This document shows, one piece after another, positions 1 through 7,036 of a DNA stretch of 64,000 bases. Source of the DNA: CAWFPR01 sp963817635 (lineage in GTDB: Bacteria; Acidobacteriota; Vicinamibacteria; Vicinamibacterales; 2-12-FULL-66-21); contig CAWFPR010000014.1 of assembly GCA_963817635.1 (NCBI GenBank), forward strand, positions 213,203 through 277,202. The letters are read 5' to 3'. Within the stretch, counting starts at the first letter, position 1, and every line of letters begins with the position of its first letter. Made by a program: the position numbers and the translations under genes. The notes under the pieces were generated by a model. It ran no database searches and was not told the origin of the DNA. It worked only from the letters and a program-made list of their open reading frames with translations.

Positions 1-311
1 TCGCCGAGGAACGGCTGATTGAAGAAGATCGCCCGCAGCGAACCGGAGGCGTCGCGCACGAGCATCTCGAAGATCCTGAACCGCGGACGCCGCGTCGGCC
101 TGATGCCGCAGCTGACGACCTCGCCGACGACCGACGCGGCAATACCCGGCCTCAGGGAGGCAATCGACTGGAAGTTGCCGCGGTCCTCGTAGCGGACCGG
201 GAAGCGATACAGGAGATCTTCGACCGTCTGGAGCCCCACGCGCTGGAGGTCGGCGGCGCGGCGCGGCCCGACCCCCTTGAGGAATTGCAGCGGCGTGTCG
301 AGCGGGATCAC
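1..311 (-). CDS. recG: ATP-dependent DNA helicase RecG, N-terminal fragment (cut by window edge)
   Basis: The reverse strand from a GTG at 311 reads as the start of the RecG wedge domain: a 'LKGVGPRRAADLQ' helix-hairpin-like segment, then 'TVEDLLYRFPVRYEDR', then the start of an OB-fold strand region. RecG remodels stalled replication forks and Holliday junctions. Only about 103 residues lie in the window, so the helicase motifs are off the edge. The GTG overlaps the TAG stop of the upstream gene (TAGTG), which suggests translational coupling. The N-terminal pattern is characteristic, but no ATPase motif can be checked here. Confidence 0.85.
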   Translation of the reverse strand, partial: MIPLDTPLQFLKGVGPRRAADLQRVGLQTVEDLLYRFPVRYEDRGNFQSIASLRPGIAASVVGEVVSCGIRPTRRPRFRIFEMLVRDASGSLRAIFFNQPFLG

Positions 312-907
312 TACTGCACCACGGTCGCGGTGCCGGCGCCAACCCGGATTTCGCGAATCCGGGCCGGAAGCTCGAACGGCGCGTCGAGATCGATCCCGGA
401 CGGCTGCCCGGGCGTGCGCGAATAGTACGTCAGGAGCTCCTGCAGCACGGCCTTCGGTATCGACACGCCGGAGATCTCCGCGGACTCGAGCTGGAACGTC
501 CCGATGCCGTCCTTCGCCGTGAGGCGTCCCGCGACGGTCACAGGCATCCGCCCGGTCAGATAGCCTGCCGGGTCCAGCCAGCCGCGTTCCCGCTGCTTGC
601 GCACGGCATCGAGATCGACGATCGCGCGGCCGGACACGCGCCCGCCGCCGAGCGCGCTCAGCGCGGGTTCGACGATGCCGGCCGGAATGTCGCTGGACAG
701 GAATTTCAGGTAGGAGTTGACCTCGACATCGGTCATCGAGGTGGTGCGCGCCGGCGCCGCGCGCAGACCGGGAGTGTTGCCGTACTCGACGATCCGATGG
801 AGCTTGGTCTGGAACCGTTCAGCGTCTTCTCTGGACAGCCGACCCTGAGCGGCGAGCGGCGCCAGGCACAGGGCAGTGGCGATGATCACAGCAGCTCGGA
901 GAGGCAT
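311..907 (-). CDS. Exported protein of unknown function
   Basis: This is a 198-residue protein with a clear signal peptide (MPLRAAVIIATALCLAPLAAQG). After a helical stretch it has beta-rich segments with repeated short strands around 'GRAIVDLDAVR', 'MPVTVAGRLTAKDG' and 'FQLESAEISGVSIP'. That layout resembles small lipid- or ligand-binding periplasmic barrels such as the DUF2993/LmeA type, but no family motif is decisive. It sits directly upstream of recG with overlapping stop and start codons, so the two are probably co-transcribed. Function is not assigned. Confidence 0.7.
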   Translation of the reverse strand: MPLRAAVIIATALCLAPLAAQGRLSREDAERFQTKLHRIVEYGNTPGLRAAPARTTSMTDVEVNSYLKFLSSDIPAGIVEPALSALGGGRVSGRAIVDLDAVRKQRERGWLDPAGYLTGRMPVTVAGRLTAKDGIGTFQLESAEISGVSIPKAVLQELLTYYSRTPGQPSGIDLDAPFELPARIREIRVGAGTATVVQ

Positions 908-942
908 TGGAGGATTCTAGCAGGTGCCGGCGCGCCTCTTTA

Positions 943-1008
943 CCCTTTTACCCAGGCCTTACCATCTTCCCTTTACCATTTTACCATTTTCCATTTTCCA
1001 TTCCTACC
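943..1008. repeat. AT-rich short tandem repeat (TTTACCAT / TTTCCAT units)
   Basis: The gap between two minus-strand genes holds units of 7-8 bp: TTTACCAT twice, then TTTCCAT twice, flanked by degenerate copies. The tract is strikingly AT-rich beside GC-rich coding sequence. The same CCATTTT-type unit recurs in opposite orientation at 24736-24767. Its 3' edge overlaps the last codons of the gene ending at 1004. Confidence 0.8.
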
Positions 1009-1540
1009 CCCCTCCCCGCCGCGCGCCCTGGCGGGCACGAATCAGCAGGTCGAGCTTGCGTCGCTCAATCGTCTCCTCGAAGATGCGAAAACGCGCCTGC
1101 TGGGCCACATCGATCACCTCATCCAGCGCGTCGTAGGCGCGTTTCAGCTCAGCCGCAGCCTGATCGTCGTGCTCGCGCAGCGCCTTCAGGCGGTCCTTGA
1201 TGGCCGCCTCGTCGAAGGGAGGCGAGACCGCGGCGCCAGCGAGCTGCCGGAGATCCTGGATGATCTGGTTGCGTGCCTGCTGGTTGCGGCGCCGGGTTTC
1301 CTGGAGCTTCCGGAGCCGGGTGACGAATGGCCCGTACTGCGCATCGGTGAGGCGCAGCGCGTCCTGCGCCTGCACGACCGCATAGGCGTCGAGCATGCCG
1401 ACGACTTCGGCCGGCGTCAGTTGTCCGGCCGGCCTGTTCGGGCGCGCCTGGGCGGCGCCGCGCGGGTTCTGGGCCGCGGCGTCGATCGCCAGGCCCAGGC
1501 CGGCGCATCCGAGAAGTCCGATGATCAGTGCTCGCTTCAT
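1004..1540 (-). CDS. Exported helical protein, Spy/CpxP-like
   Basis: This 178-residue protein has a signal peptide (residues 1-23, ending 'AAAQ'). The rest is almost entirely helical and charged, with 'LTPAEVVGMLDAYAVVQAQ' and a long Arg/Gln/Glu-rich segment likely to form a helical hairpin. Small periplasmic LTxxQ-type proteins (Spy, CpxP, zinc-resistance-associated proteins) share this build and buffer envelope stress. The canonical LTxxQ motif is only approximated ('LTDAQY' near residue 65), so the assignment is by architecture. It lies downstream of a sigma/anti-sigma pair on the same strand, across a short tandem repeat, and could belong to its regulon. Confidence 0.6.
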   Translation of the reverse strand: MKRALIIGLLGCAGLGLAIDAAAQNPRGAAQARPNRPAGQLTPAEVVGMLDAYAVVQAQDALRLTDAQYGPFVTRLRKLQETRRRNQQARNQIIQDLRQLAGAAVSPPFDEAAIKDRLKALREHDDQAAAELKRAYDALDEVIDVAQQARFRIFEETIERRKLDLLIRARQGARRGGG

Positions 1541-1548
1541 TTTCTCGA

Positions 1549-1590
1549 CTCTCCGCGATCCGCTCTCCGCGATCCGCTGTCCGCGGGCCG
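1549..1590. repeat. Three tandem 14-bp units in an intergenic gap
   Basis: Two identical copies of CTCTCCGCGATCCG are followed by a third diverged copy, CTGTCCGCGGGCCG. They fill the 59-bp gap between the exported helical protein (start at 1540) and the anti-sigma gene (stop at 1600). Confidence 0.85.
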
Positions 1591-1599
1591 TCTCACCGG

Positions 1600-2190
1600 C
1601 TAGGACAGGCCGCTCCGCTTCATCTCCGATTCAATCAGCCGCGCCAGTTCCGCTCGTTCGTCCACGGTCAGGTCCGGCACCGCGCCCTCGACCGATCCCG
1701 GTCGCGGGGCGATGCCGGCCGCGACGACATCCTCCCATGCCAGGTCGTCGGTGGCCGTCCTCACGACCGCCCAGGCACGGTCCGTTTCCAGGTTATCCGG
1801 AACCGTCGCGACCGCGGCAGTCGGCACGCGAACCGGGTCGGGTACCGGTGCGTGCAGCGTCGCGCGCCAGAGTGCGGTCACCATCAGCAGCACGGCGATG
1901 GACGCACTCGCGGCCCACGCCGCCGCCGGATTGCGCATCCACTGCATCCCGGCCGGTGCCGCCGCGACCGGCGGCTCGCGGTCAACAGCCTCGGACACCC
2001 GGGCCGCGAAGTGGTTCCAGAAGAGCGGCGACGGCTCGTGCGCCTGGTCGAGGCCGACCTCGCCAAGCGTCCCGCGCAGCGCCGCGAGGCGTTCGCGGCA
2101 CGCATCGCATTCGTCCACGTGTTCGGCCAGCGACGGCGCAAGTGCCCCGTCCATCAGGTCGACGATTTCCGTGTCCTCCAGGTGCCTCAT
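1600..2190 (-). CDS. Anti-sigma factor with N-terminal zinc finger
   Basis: The N-terminus carries a ZAS-type zinc-binding motif, 'HVDECDACRERL' (HxxxCxxC) near residues 20-31. A single hydrophobic segment follows near residues 92-110 ('AAAWAASASIAVLLMVTALW'), then a periplasmic tail. Such proteins hold a cognate ECF sigma factor at the membrane until a signal releases it. Its ATG overlaps the stop of the upstream sigma gene by 4 bp (ATGA), the usual arrangement for a cognate pair. The periplasmic domain has no recognisable sensor fold. Confidence 0.85.
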   Translation of the reverse strand: MRHLEDTEIVDLMDGALAPSLAEHVDECDACRERLAALRGTLGEVGLDQAHEPSPLFWNHFAARVSEAVDREPPVAAAPAGMQWMRNPAAAWAASASIAVLLMVTALWRATLHAPVPDPVRVPTAAVATVPDNLETDRAWAVVRTATDDLAWEDVVAAGIAPRPGSVEGAVPDLTVDERAELARLIESEMKRSGLS

Positions 2191-2828
2191 GATTGGCCTT
2201 CCAGCAGCTTCTTCAGATTTGCCAGCGCGTGAAAGAAGTTCGCCTTCACCGCGCCAACCGAACTCCCCAGGATCGTGGCGATCTCGTCGTGCGGCAGGTC
2301 GTGGTAGGTCCGCAGAATCAACGTGGCGCGCTGCTTCTTCGGCAGCCGCGCGATCGCGGCCCGAACCCGCGCCGCCCGTTCCTCACGCAGCACGGCAGCG
2401 TCGGCGGATTCGCTGCGGGTCTCGACGCGTTCCACGCGATCCAGCGGCTCGAACCGCGGCGCCTTCGTGCCGACGCGATTCAGGCAGACGTTGACCGCAA
2501 TCCGATACAGCCAGGTCGGGAGGGCCGCCCGTCCCTTGAACCCGCGCAGCCCGCGATAGGCCCGAACGAAGACGTCCTGCGCCAGATCGCTCGCGTCCTC
2601 ATGGTTGCCGAGGAAACGGAAACACACCTGGTACACCTGGCGCTGGTGCCGGTGGACGATGAGGTCGAAGGCCTCCCGGCGGCCCGCGAGGCAGGCCTCG
2701 ACGAGCGCGGCGTCGTCGGCACCCGCCAGTTGGGCCATGTGAGGCTCGGCCCGTTCGCCTGCCAGCTTCACCGTCCAATCAGGCGGCACGCCGCTCCACG
2801 TCTGCTCCGGCCATGGGTCAATCGCCAC
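2187..2828 (-). CDS. ECF RNA polymerase sigma factor
   Basis: Region 2 is visible as 'FLGNHEDASDLAQDVFVRAYRGLRGF' with the DLAQDVF core. Region 4 follows as 'LPKKQRATLILRTYHDLPHDEIATILG' plus 'SVGAVKANFFHALANLKKLL'. The call starts at a GTG at 2828. A shorter start at ATG 2738 ('MAQLAGADDAAL') would give a more typical ECF N-terminus, and neither has a good Shine-Dalgarno. It overlaps its anti-sigma partner by 4 bp. It is transcribed divergently from lexA, sharing a gap of about 90 bp. Confidence 0.9.
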   Translation of the reverse strand: MAIDPWPEQTWSGVPPDWTVKLAGERAEPHMAQLAGADDAALVEACLAGRREAFDLIVHRHQRQVYQVCFRFLGNHEDASDLAQDVFVRAYRGLRGFKGRAALPTWLYRIAVNVCLNRVGTKAPRFEPLDRVERVETRSESADAAVLREERAARVRAAIARLPKKQRATLILRTYHDLPHDEIATILGSSVGAVKANFFHALANLKKLLEGQS

Positions 2829-2885
2829 TCATCCGGTTAGACCGCGCGCAGCCATCGAAGGTAAACCCGCCAGCGCGACCGTTCG

Positions 2886-2914
2886 TTGACTTTCGCTTTT
2901 CTTTTGCGTATAGT
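2886..2914 (+). promoter_or_regulatory. lexA promoter, leaderless geometry
   Basis: A -35 TTGACT (2886-2891) and a -10 TATAGT (2909-2914) are separated by exactly 17 bp. The -10 ends 6 nt before the lexA ATG at 2921, which places the expected transcription start on or next to the start codon. No Shine-Dalgarno is present. No obvious palindromic LexA operator is visible here. Confidence 0.75.
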
Positions 2915-2920
2915 GCCCGC

Positions 2921-3526
2921 ATGCTGCCATTGACCAAGCGCCAGCGGGAGATTCTCGATTTCCTGAACGACTTCATCCAGCAGCACGGCTACGCTCCGAG
3001 CCTGGAGGAGATCGGCCGCCGCTTTGGACTCTCGTCGCTCGCCACGGTGCACAAGCACCTCACGAATCTCCAGGAAAAAGGCTTCATCAAGCGCGCGTGG
3101 AATCGCAGCCGGTCGGTCGAGATGGTGTCGGCGCGCGCCGGCGGGCGCGCCGTTGAACTGCCCATGCTCGGGTACGTCGCCGCCGGGTCGCCGATCGAAG
3201 CCGTCGCCGGCAGCGAGACCATCGCGGTTCCCGAGGATCTCGTCGGCAAACGCGACACCTACGTCCTCAAGGTCAAGGGGGACTCGATGATCGACGAGCA
3301 GATCCGCGACGGCGACTTCGTCATTGTGGAGGATCGCCGGACGGCTGACAACGGCGAGATGGTGATCGCGCTGCTCAACGGCGCCGACGTCACGCTGAAG
3401 AAGCTGTTCCGCGAGAATGGCCGCATCCGTCTCCAGCCGGCCAATCCCGCGATGCAGCCCATTCTCGCGGCGCCGGACCAGGTCCAGGTCCAGGGGGTCG
3501 TGGTGGGCGTGATGAGGAAGTACTGA
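2921..3526 (+). CDS. lexA: LexA repressor (SOS response)
   Basis: The 201-residue protein has the winged-helix DNA-binding domain (residues 1-65, 'LTKRQREILDFL') and the S24 self-cleavage domain. The scissile Ala88-Gly89 lies in 'YVAAGSP', the nucleophile is Ser122 in 'KGDSMID', and the general base is Lys160 in 'DVTLKKLF'. Each is 3-4 residues beyond the E. coli positions. The ATG at 2921 is chosen because homology begins there and a consensus promoter lies immediately upstream. LexA represses DNA-damage genes until RecA filaments trigger autocleavage. Confidence 0.97.
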   Translation: MLPLTKRQREILDFLNDFIQQHGYAPSLEEIGRRFGLSSLATVHKHLTNLQEKGFIKRAWNRSRSVEMVSARAGGRAVELPMLGYVAAGSPIEAVAGSETIAVPEDLVGKRDTYVLKVKGDSMIDEQIRDGDFVIVEDRRTADNGEMVIALLNGADVTLKKLFRENGRIRLQPANPAMQPILAAPDQVQVQGVVVGVMRKY

Positions 3527-3579
3527 GCGGGCGCGTCCCGCACGATCCGCCCTGCGCGCTCTATGCTATGGTTCCGGCC

Positions 3580-3897
3580 ATGAGCAACGAGCCGCGCAAG
3601 CAAATCAACTTCACCATCGTACCGGCCGACGACCAGGACCTCCCGCGAACCTACGCCAATTTCTGCGCAATTTCACATACCCCCTTCGACTTCACCCTGG
3701 CGTTCTGCGAGGTCCTGCCGCTCTCGGAGCGCGACATCCAGGCCGCCGAAGCCAACCACGTAGTGCGGGCGCCCGTGCGCGCCAAGGTCGTGGTTCCGCT
3801 CCAGGTCGTGCCCAATCTGATCGCGGCGCTCCAGGAACATATGCGGGTGTACTCGGAATCGACGGGAACCAGCTGGGACAAGGGCCCGGTGCACTGA
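3580..3897 (+). CDS. DUF3467 family protein
   Basis: This 105-residue protein contains 'YANFCAISHTPFDFTLAFCEV' and a C-terminal helix 'VVVPLQVVPNLIAALQEHM', the pattern of the small DUF3467 family. The family is widespread and of unknown function. The ATG at 3580 is preceded by TATGGT (3567-3572) with a 7-nt gap and no Shine-Dalgarno, so it is another candidate leaderless gene. It follows lexA by 53 bp on the same strand. Confidence 0.85.
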   Translation: MSNEPRKQINFTIVPADDQDLPRTYANFCAISHTPFDFTLAFCEVLPLSERDIQAAEANHVVRAPVRAKVVVPLQVVPNLIAALQEHMRVYSESTGTSWDKGPVH

Positions 3898-3926
3898 TCG
3901 CGCGACCGTGACGTCCGGCCGAGGCC

Positions 3927-3951
3927 GGCCTGCCGCCCGCAGGCGGCGGCC
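3927..3951. other. GC-rich hairpin in the gap before the second ECF module
   Basis: The 72-bp gap after the DUF3467 gene contains GCCGCC-CGCA-GGCGGC, extended outward by GGCC arms, giving about 10 bp of stem with one bulge. No U-tract follows, so a terminator role is uncertain. Confidence 0.45.
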
Positions 3952-3969
3952 GCCAACACTCTTCAACCC

Positions 3970-4530
3970 ATGACCGTCTTCAAAGGCATGAACGGGCAAG
4001 CGATCGCGATGCCCGCGGCCATGGACCAGCCGCACGAAGAGCCGATCTGCCGGATTGGCGCCCTGTTCGACGCCCACCACCAGCGCCTGTTCCGGCTGGC
4101 CCGGCGTCTGGCGAGGAGCGCAGACGATGCGCGGGATGTCGTGCAGGAGACATTCCTGCGCGCCGCGCGATCGCCGGACTCCGTCCCGCACGGCTCGCCC
4201 AACGAGGAAGCCTGGCTGGTCCGGGTGCTGATCAACATCTGCCGGGACCGCTGGCGCCACGCGGCCGTCCGCACGCGCGCCGTTGCGCAAGGACATCTGC
4301 GCGCCGCGGCGGCGTCGAGTCCGGAAGCCGGCCTGCTCGCCCGGGCGATGGTCTGGCAGGCGCTCGACGCGCTGCCGCCCCGCCGCCGCGCGATTCTGAT
4401 TCTGTACGAGCTCGAAGGCGCCGCCATCCCCGCGATTGCGCAGCTGCTCGGCGTGACGCCGGTGACGGTCCGGTGGCACCTGTCGATCGGCCGTCGCGAG
4501 ATGGCGAGAGCGCTCGGAGGCAAGCCATGA
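3970..4530 (+). CDS. ECF RNA polymerase sigma factor
   Basis: Region 2 reads 'LARRLARSADDARDVVQETFLRAAR' with the DVVQETF core. Region 4 reads 'LDALPPRRRAILILYELEGAAIPAIAQLLGVTPVTVRWHLSIGRREM'. The protein is 186 residues long. A later ATG (residue 19, 'MDQPHEEP') is a possible true start. Its stop overlaps the ATG of the next gene (ATGA), and that gene overlaps a third, giving a tightly coupled three-gene unit. The partner is not a recognisable zinc-finger anti-sigma. Confidence 0.9.
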   Translation: MTVFKGMNGQAIAMPAAMDQPHEEPICRIGALFDAHHQRLFRLARRLARSADDARDVVQETFLRAARSPDSVPHGSPNEEAWLVRVLINICRDRWRHAAVRTRAVAQGHLRAAAASSPEAGLLARAMVWQALDALPPRRRAILILYELEGAAIPAIAQLLGVTPVTVRWHLSIGRREMARALGGKP

Positions 4531-4886
4531 CGGACTGGAGAGCGGCGTTGCGCGAAACGGATCCCGGGGCCCACGCGCAGCTGTCGAACGATGATGCGCA
4601 GGCGATGCGGCGCGCGGTGCTGGCTGCCCTCCCCGCGCGTGTGGGCTCCGACGGACGGATGTGGGTCCAGCCGCTCCTTCTGGCGGCGACCGTCGCGCTG
4701 ATGATTGTCACCGGAGCGGCCGCCGGGCGGCACGCCAGCGTCGAACCGGCTGGGGGATCGGCACAGGACACGGCCGTGGCGACCGAGACGCCCGAAATGC
4801 GACAACTCCAGTTCGCCACACCGGGCGGCACGCGGATCATCTGGACGTTCAACTCGGCCTTCAATCTCAACGAGTCCATTCCATGA
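4527..4886 (+). CDS. Single-pass membrane protein, candidate anti-sigma partner
   Basis: This 119-residue protein has a soluble N-terminus, one transmembrane segment ('VQPLLLAATVALMIVTGAAAG', about residues 50-70) and a short external tail. It overlaps the upstream ECF sigma gene by ATGA and the downstream exported protein by ATGA. That position and topology are typical of anti-sigma factors, but no ZAS motif is present, so the role is inferred from context only. Confidence 0.65.
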   Translation: MTDWRAALRETDPGAHAQLSNDDAQAMRRAVLAALPARVGSDGRMWVQPLLLAATVALMIVTGAAAGRHASVEPAGGSAQDTAVATETPEMRQLQFATPGGTRIIWTFNSAFNLNESIP

Positions 4887-5800
4887 CAACGATGACGACG
4901 ACATCCCTGCGCCTGCTGGCTATCCTCGCGGTGCTCGTTTTTCCGGGGTCCGCGGCTGCCCAGGACGTGGCACCTCCCACGCCAACGGCGCAGGCGGCGG
5001 CGGGGCGCCCACCGGTTGAACGCCCATCACCTGCGCTGCGGGGACAGACACCGAGGCCGGCGATCGCGGAGGCTGTGACCGATCAATCCGCGCCGCAGGC
5101 CTTCAGTGTCGTGCTCGTGCTCGGCGACATGCAGGCAAACTCGGCGGCCGACAACGTACCCGCGGCCGCGCGCAAGGCCCTGACCGACATGAAGGACTTC
5201 CTGCCCTACAAGGGATATCGACTGCTGGACACGCAGTGGACGCTGTGCTGCGGCAGCGCTCCGCTCAGCGGGCACCTCAAGGGACCGGACGAGCAGGAAT
5301 ACGAGCTGATGCTGCAGACGACCAACATCAGGAACGGGGAGATCAGTGTGCGGTTCCTGCTGCGGGAAGCGGGATCGCCTGCCGGTGCGCTCGAAGCCGC
5401 GGCCAGGGAAGCTCAGATGGCCGGGGAGATCAACGCGAAGGCGGGCGAGCTGGCCGTGCAATTGACCCAGCTTCAGCGCCAGCAGGCAGAGATGGCGCAG
5501 CGGATCCGCGAGGCAAGCCCTGCCGACCGGTCGATAGCCCAGAAGGAGATGCTGGAACTCGAGCGGCAGATGGCCCGCACCCAGAACGAGATTCGCCAGT
5601 CACAGCTCGCCAGGAACCACCCCGACGTCGGTTTCGGGCAGCGCGTTGGCAGCACAGCGGGTTCGAGCGCGGTGATCGACGCGAGCTTCCGCATGGACGT
5701 CGGTGAAACCGTCGTCGTCGGCACGTCGAGAACAAAGGGCGACAAGGCACTGATTGCCCTCCTGACCGCCGTGCCCCCGAAAGGAACGTCGGTCCGTTAG
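4883..5800 (+). CDS. Exported protein with central coiled coil, third gene of the ECF module
   Basis: The ATG at 4883 overlaps the previous stop. A signal peptide ends in 'GSAAAQ', and a Pro/Ala-rich stretch follows. A globular domain comes next ('FSVVLVLGDMQANS', 'WTLCCGSAPL'), then a Gln/Glu-rich coiled coil (about residues 185-245, 'LQRQQAEMAQRIREA'), then a beta-rich C-terminus ('GETVVVGTSRTKGDKALIALLTAV'). The C-terminal strands resemble those of secretin-associated or TonB-system exported proteins, but no family is certain. Probably periplasmic and co-regulated with the ECF sigma. Confidence 0.65.
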   Translation: MTTMTTTSLRLLAILAVLVFPGSAAAQDVAPPTPTAQAAAGRPPVERPSPALRGQTPRPAIAEAVTDQSAPQAFSVVLVLGDMQANSAADNVPAAARKALTDMKDFLPYKGYRLLDTQWTLCCGSAPLSGHLKGPDEQEYELMLQTTNIRNGEISVRFLLREAGSPAGALEAAAREAQMAGEINAKAGELAVQLTQLQRQQAEMAQRIREASPADRSIAQKEMLELERQMARTQNEIRQSQLARNHPDVGFGQRVGSTAGSSAVIDASFRMDVGETVVVGTSRTKGDKALIALLTAVPPKGTSVR

Positions 5801-5809
5801 AATGGGGCC

Positions 5810-6637
5810 ATGGCGAAGCGCCAGGCCCCCGCGATTCCCTCGCCGTCGAAAACCGCCGCGGAGACCCGCCGCATCGTCGCGAAGCTCGCCACGCAGCATC
5901 CCAATGCGGACACGGAGCTGCGTTTTCGCGATGCGTATGAACTGCTCGTGGCCACGATTCTGTCCGCGCAGTGCACCGACCAGCGCGTGAACCAGGTGAC
6001 CCCCGCCTTGTTCGCGCGCTATCCGGACGCACGCGCGCTGGCGAAGGCCACGACCGACGAGCTCGAACCCCAGATTCAGTCCACCGGTTTCTTCCGCGCG
6101 AAATCGCGGTCACTGGCCGGCATGGCCGCCGCGGTTGTGCGCGAGCACGGCGGGGAGATTCCGACGACGATGGCTGGCCTGGTGGCCCTGCCGGGCGTCG
6201 GGCGCAAGACCGCGAACGTGGTGCTCGGGCACGCGCTCGGCGTGCCGGGACTGCCGGTCGATCGCCACGTGCTGCGCGTCGCAAACCGGATCGGTATCGC
6301 ACGTTCGGACGATCCCGAGATCGTCGAAGAGCAGCTCGGTCGCGCCATGCCGCCGGAGGACTGGACTCGCACGTCCGACACGCTCATTCTCCACGGACGG
6401 CGCATCTGCAAGCCGAAGCCGCGCTGCGACCGCTGCGTTGTGCGCAAGGAGTGCGACTACTTCCGCACCCTCGGCGCACGGGCGCAACCCAGGAAGCACC
6501 CCGCGCGAGGTACAGGTCGTGGGGGTGGGGCACAGACCGAACGTCCCCTGACCGGATCGCTGGTGGATGAGCGCCGAGCGCCAAAGGCGCGAGGGACAGG
6601 TCGTGGGGGTGGGGCCCCACGACAAAGTAAGAAATGA
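5810..6637 (+). CDS. nth: Endonuclease III with repeat-derived C-terminal tail
   Basis: This base-excision DNA glycosylase/AP lyase has the helix-hairpin-helix 'LPGVGRKTANVVL' with catalytic Lys133, catalytic Asp151 in 'PVDRHV', and a [4Fe-4S] loop with Cys200, 206, 209 and 215 (C-x5-C-x2-C-x5-C as counted). The enzyme normally ends soon after the cluster. Here about 50 further residues ('RGTGRGGG...') are encoded by two copies of an approximately 30-bp repeat. The start at 5810 follows TAGAAT with a 6-nt gap, consistent with a leaderless message. The TGA overlaps the next ATG. Confidence 0.93.
   Translation: MAKRQAPAIPSPSKTAAETRRIVAKLATQHPNADTELRFRDAYELLVATILSAQCTDQRVNQVTPALFARYPDARALAKATTDELEPQIQSTGFFRAKSRSLAGMAAAVVREHGGEIPTTMAGLVALPGVGRKTANVVLGHALGVPGLPVDRHVLRVANRIGIARSDDPEIVEEQLGRAMPPEDWTRTSDTLILHGRRICKPKPRCDRCVVRKECDYFRTLGARAQPRKHPARGTGRGGGAQTERPLTGSLVDERRAPKARGTGRGGGAPRQSKK
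6503..6617. repeat. Duplicated ~30-bp G-rich element inside the nth 3' end
   Basis: A GCGAGG(T/G)ACAGGTCG block followed by TGGGGGTGGGG occurs at about 6503-6533 and again at 6586-6617, with unrelated sequence between. The second copy ends in a short palindromic extension (GTGGGGCCCCAC). Both copies are translated in frame as Arg-Gly-Thr-Gly-Arg-Gly-Gly-Gly. Confidence 0.85.
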
Positions 6638-7032
6638 CCCGCCAGCAGTTCGAGCTGCTCGTCGAAGAGGCGCTCCGCGACATTCCCCGCCGCTTTCGCG
6701 ACGCCATGCAGAACATCGCCATTGTCGTCGACGACGAGCCGTCGCCGGAACTCCTCGCGGAACTCGAGATCGAGCCACCAGATTCCCTGTTCGGCCTCTA
6801 TCAGGGCATTCCCCTGCCGGAGCGCAGCTGGTCGCACGGCAACGTGCTGCCCGACCGCATCTCGCTCTATCGCAGGACGATCGAGGACGCCTCGGAAGAC
6901 CACGAAGACGTCGTCGTCTGCATCGCAGAAACGCTGATTCACGAGATCGGTCACTATTTCGGGCTGAGCGAGGAAGAAATCGAACTCATCGAGGACAGGT
7001 ACTGGCGCGGGGAACCGCTGGACGACGTGTGA
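6634..7032 (+). CDS. Small zincin-type metallopeptidase family protein
   Basis: This 132-residue protein has the metal-binding motif 'HEIGHYFGLSEEE' (HExxH plus downstream acidic residues) near residues 108-120 and a 'LFGLYQGIPLPER' segment. These are the hallmarks of the short Zincin_1 (DUF1025-type) family found across Actinobacteria and Acidobacteria. Substrate is unknown. There is no signal peptide, so it is probably cytosolic. It overlaps nth by ATGA and is followed 4 bp later by rsmA, so the three likely form one operon. Confidence 0.85.
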   Translation: MTRQQFELLVEEALRDIPRRFRDAMQNIAIVVDDEPSPELLAELEIEPPDSLFGLYQGIPLPERSWSHGNVLPDRISLYRRTIEDASEDHEDVVVCIAETLIHEIGHYFGLSEEEIELIEDRYWRGEPLDDV

Positions 7033-7036
7033 GCGC

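Noticed and set aside
797..1603. Plus-strand open frame running through the first tandem repeat and opposite the Spy-like gene
   Set aside because: It starts opposite one exported-protein gene, crosses an intergenic repeat and lies opposite the next. There is no start signal and no domain.
2829..2920. LexA (SOS) operator in the lexA promoter
   Set aside because: I looked for palindromes or direct repeats overlapping -35/-10 and found none convincing. The operator of this lineage cannot be recognised by eye.
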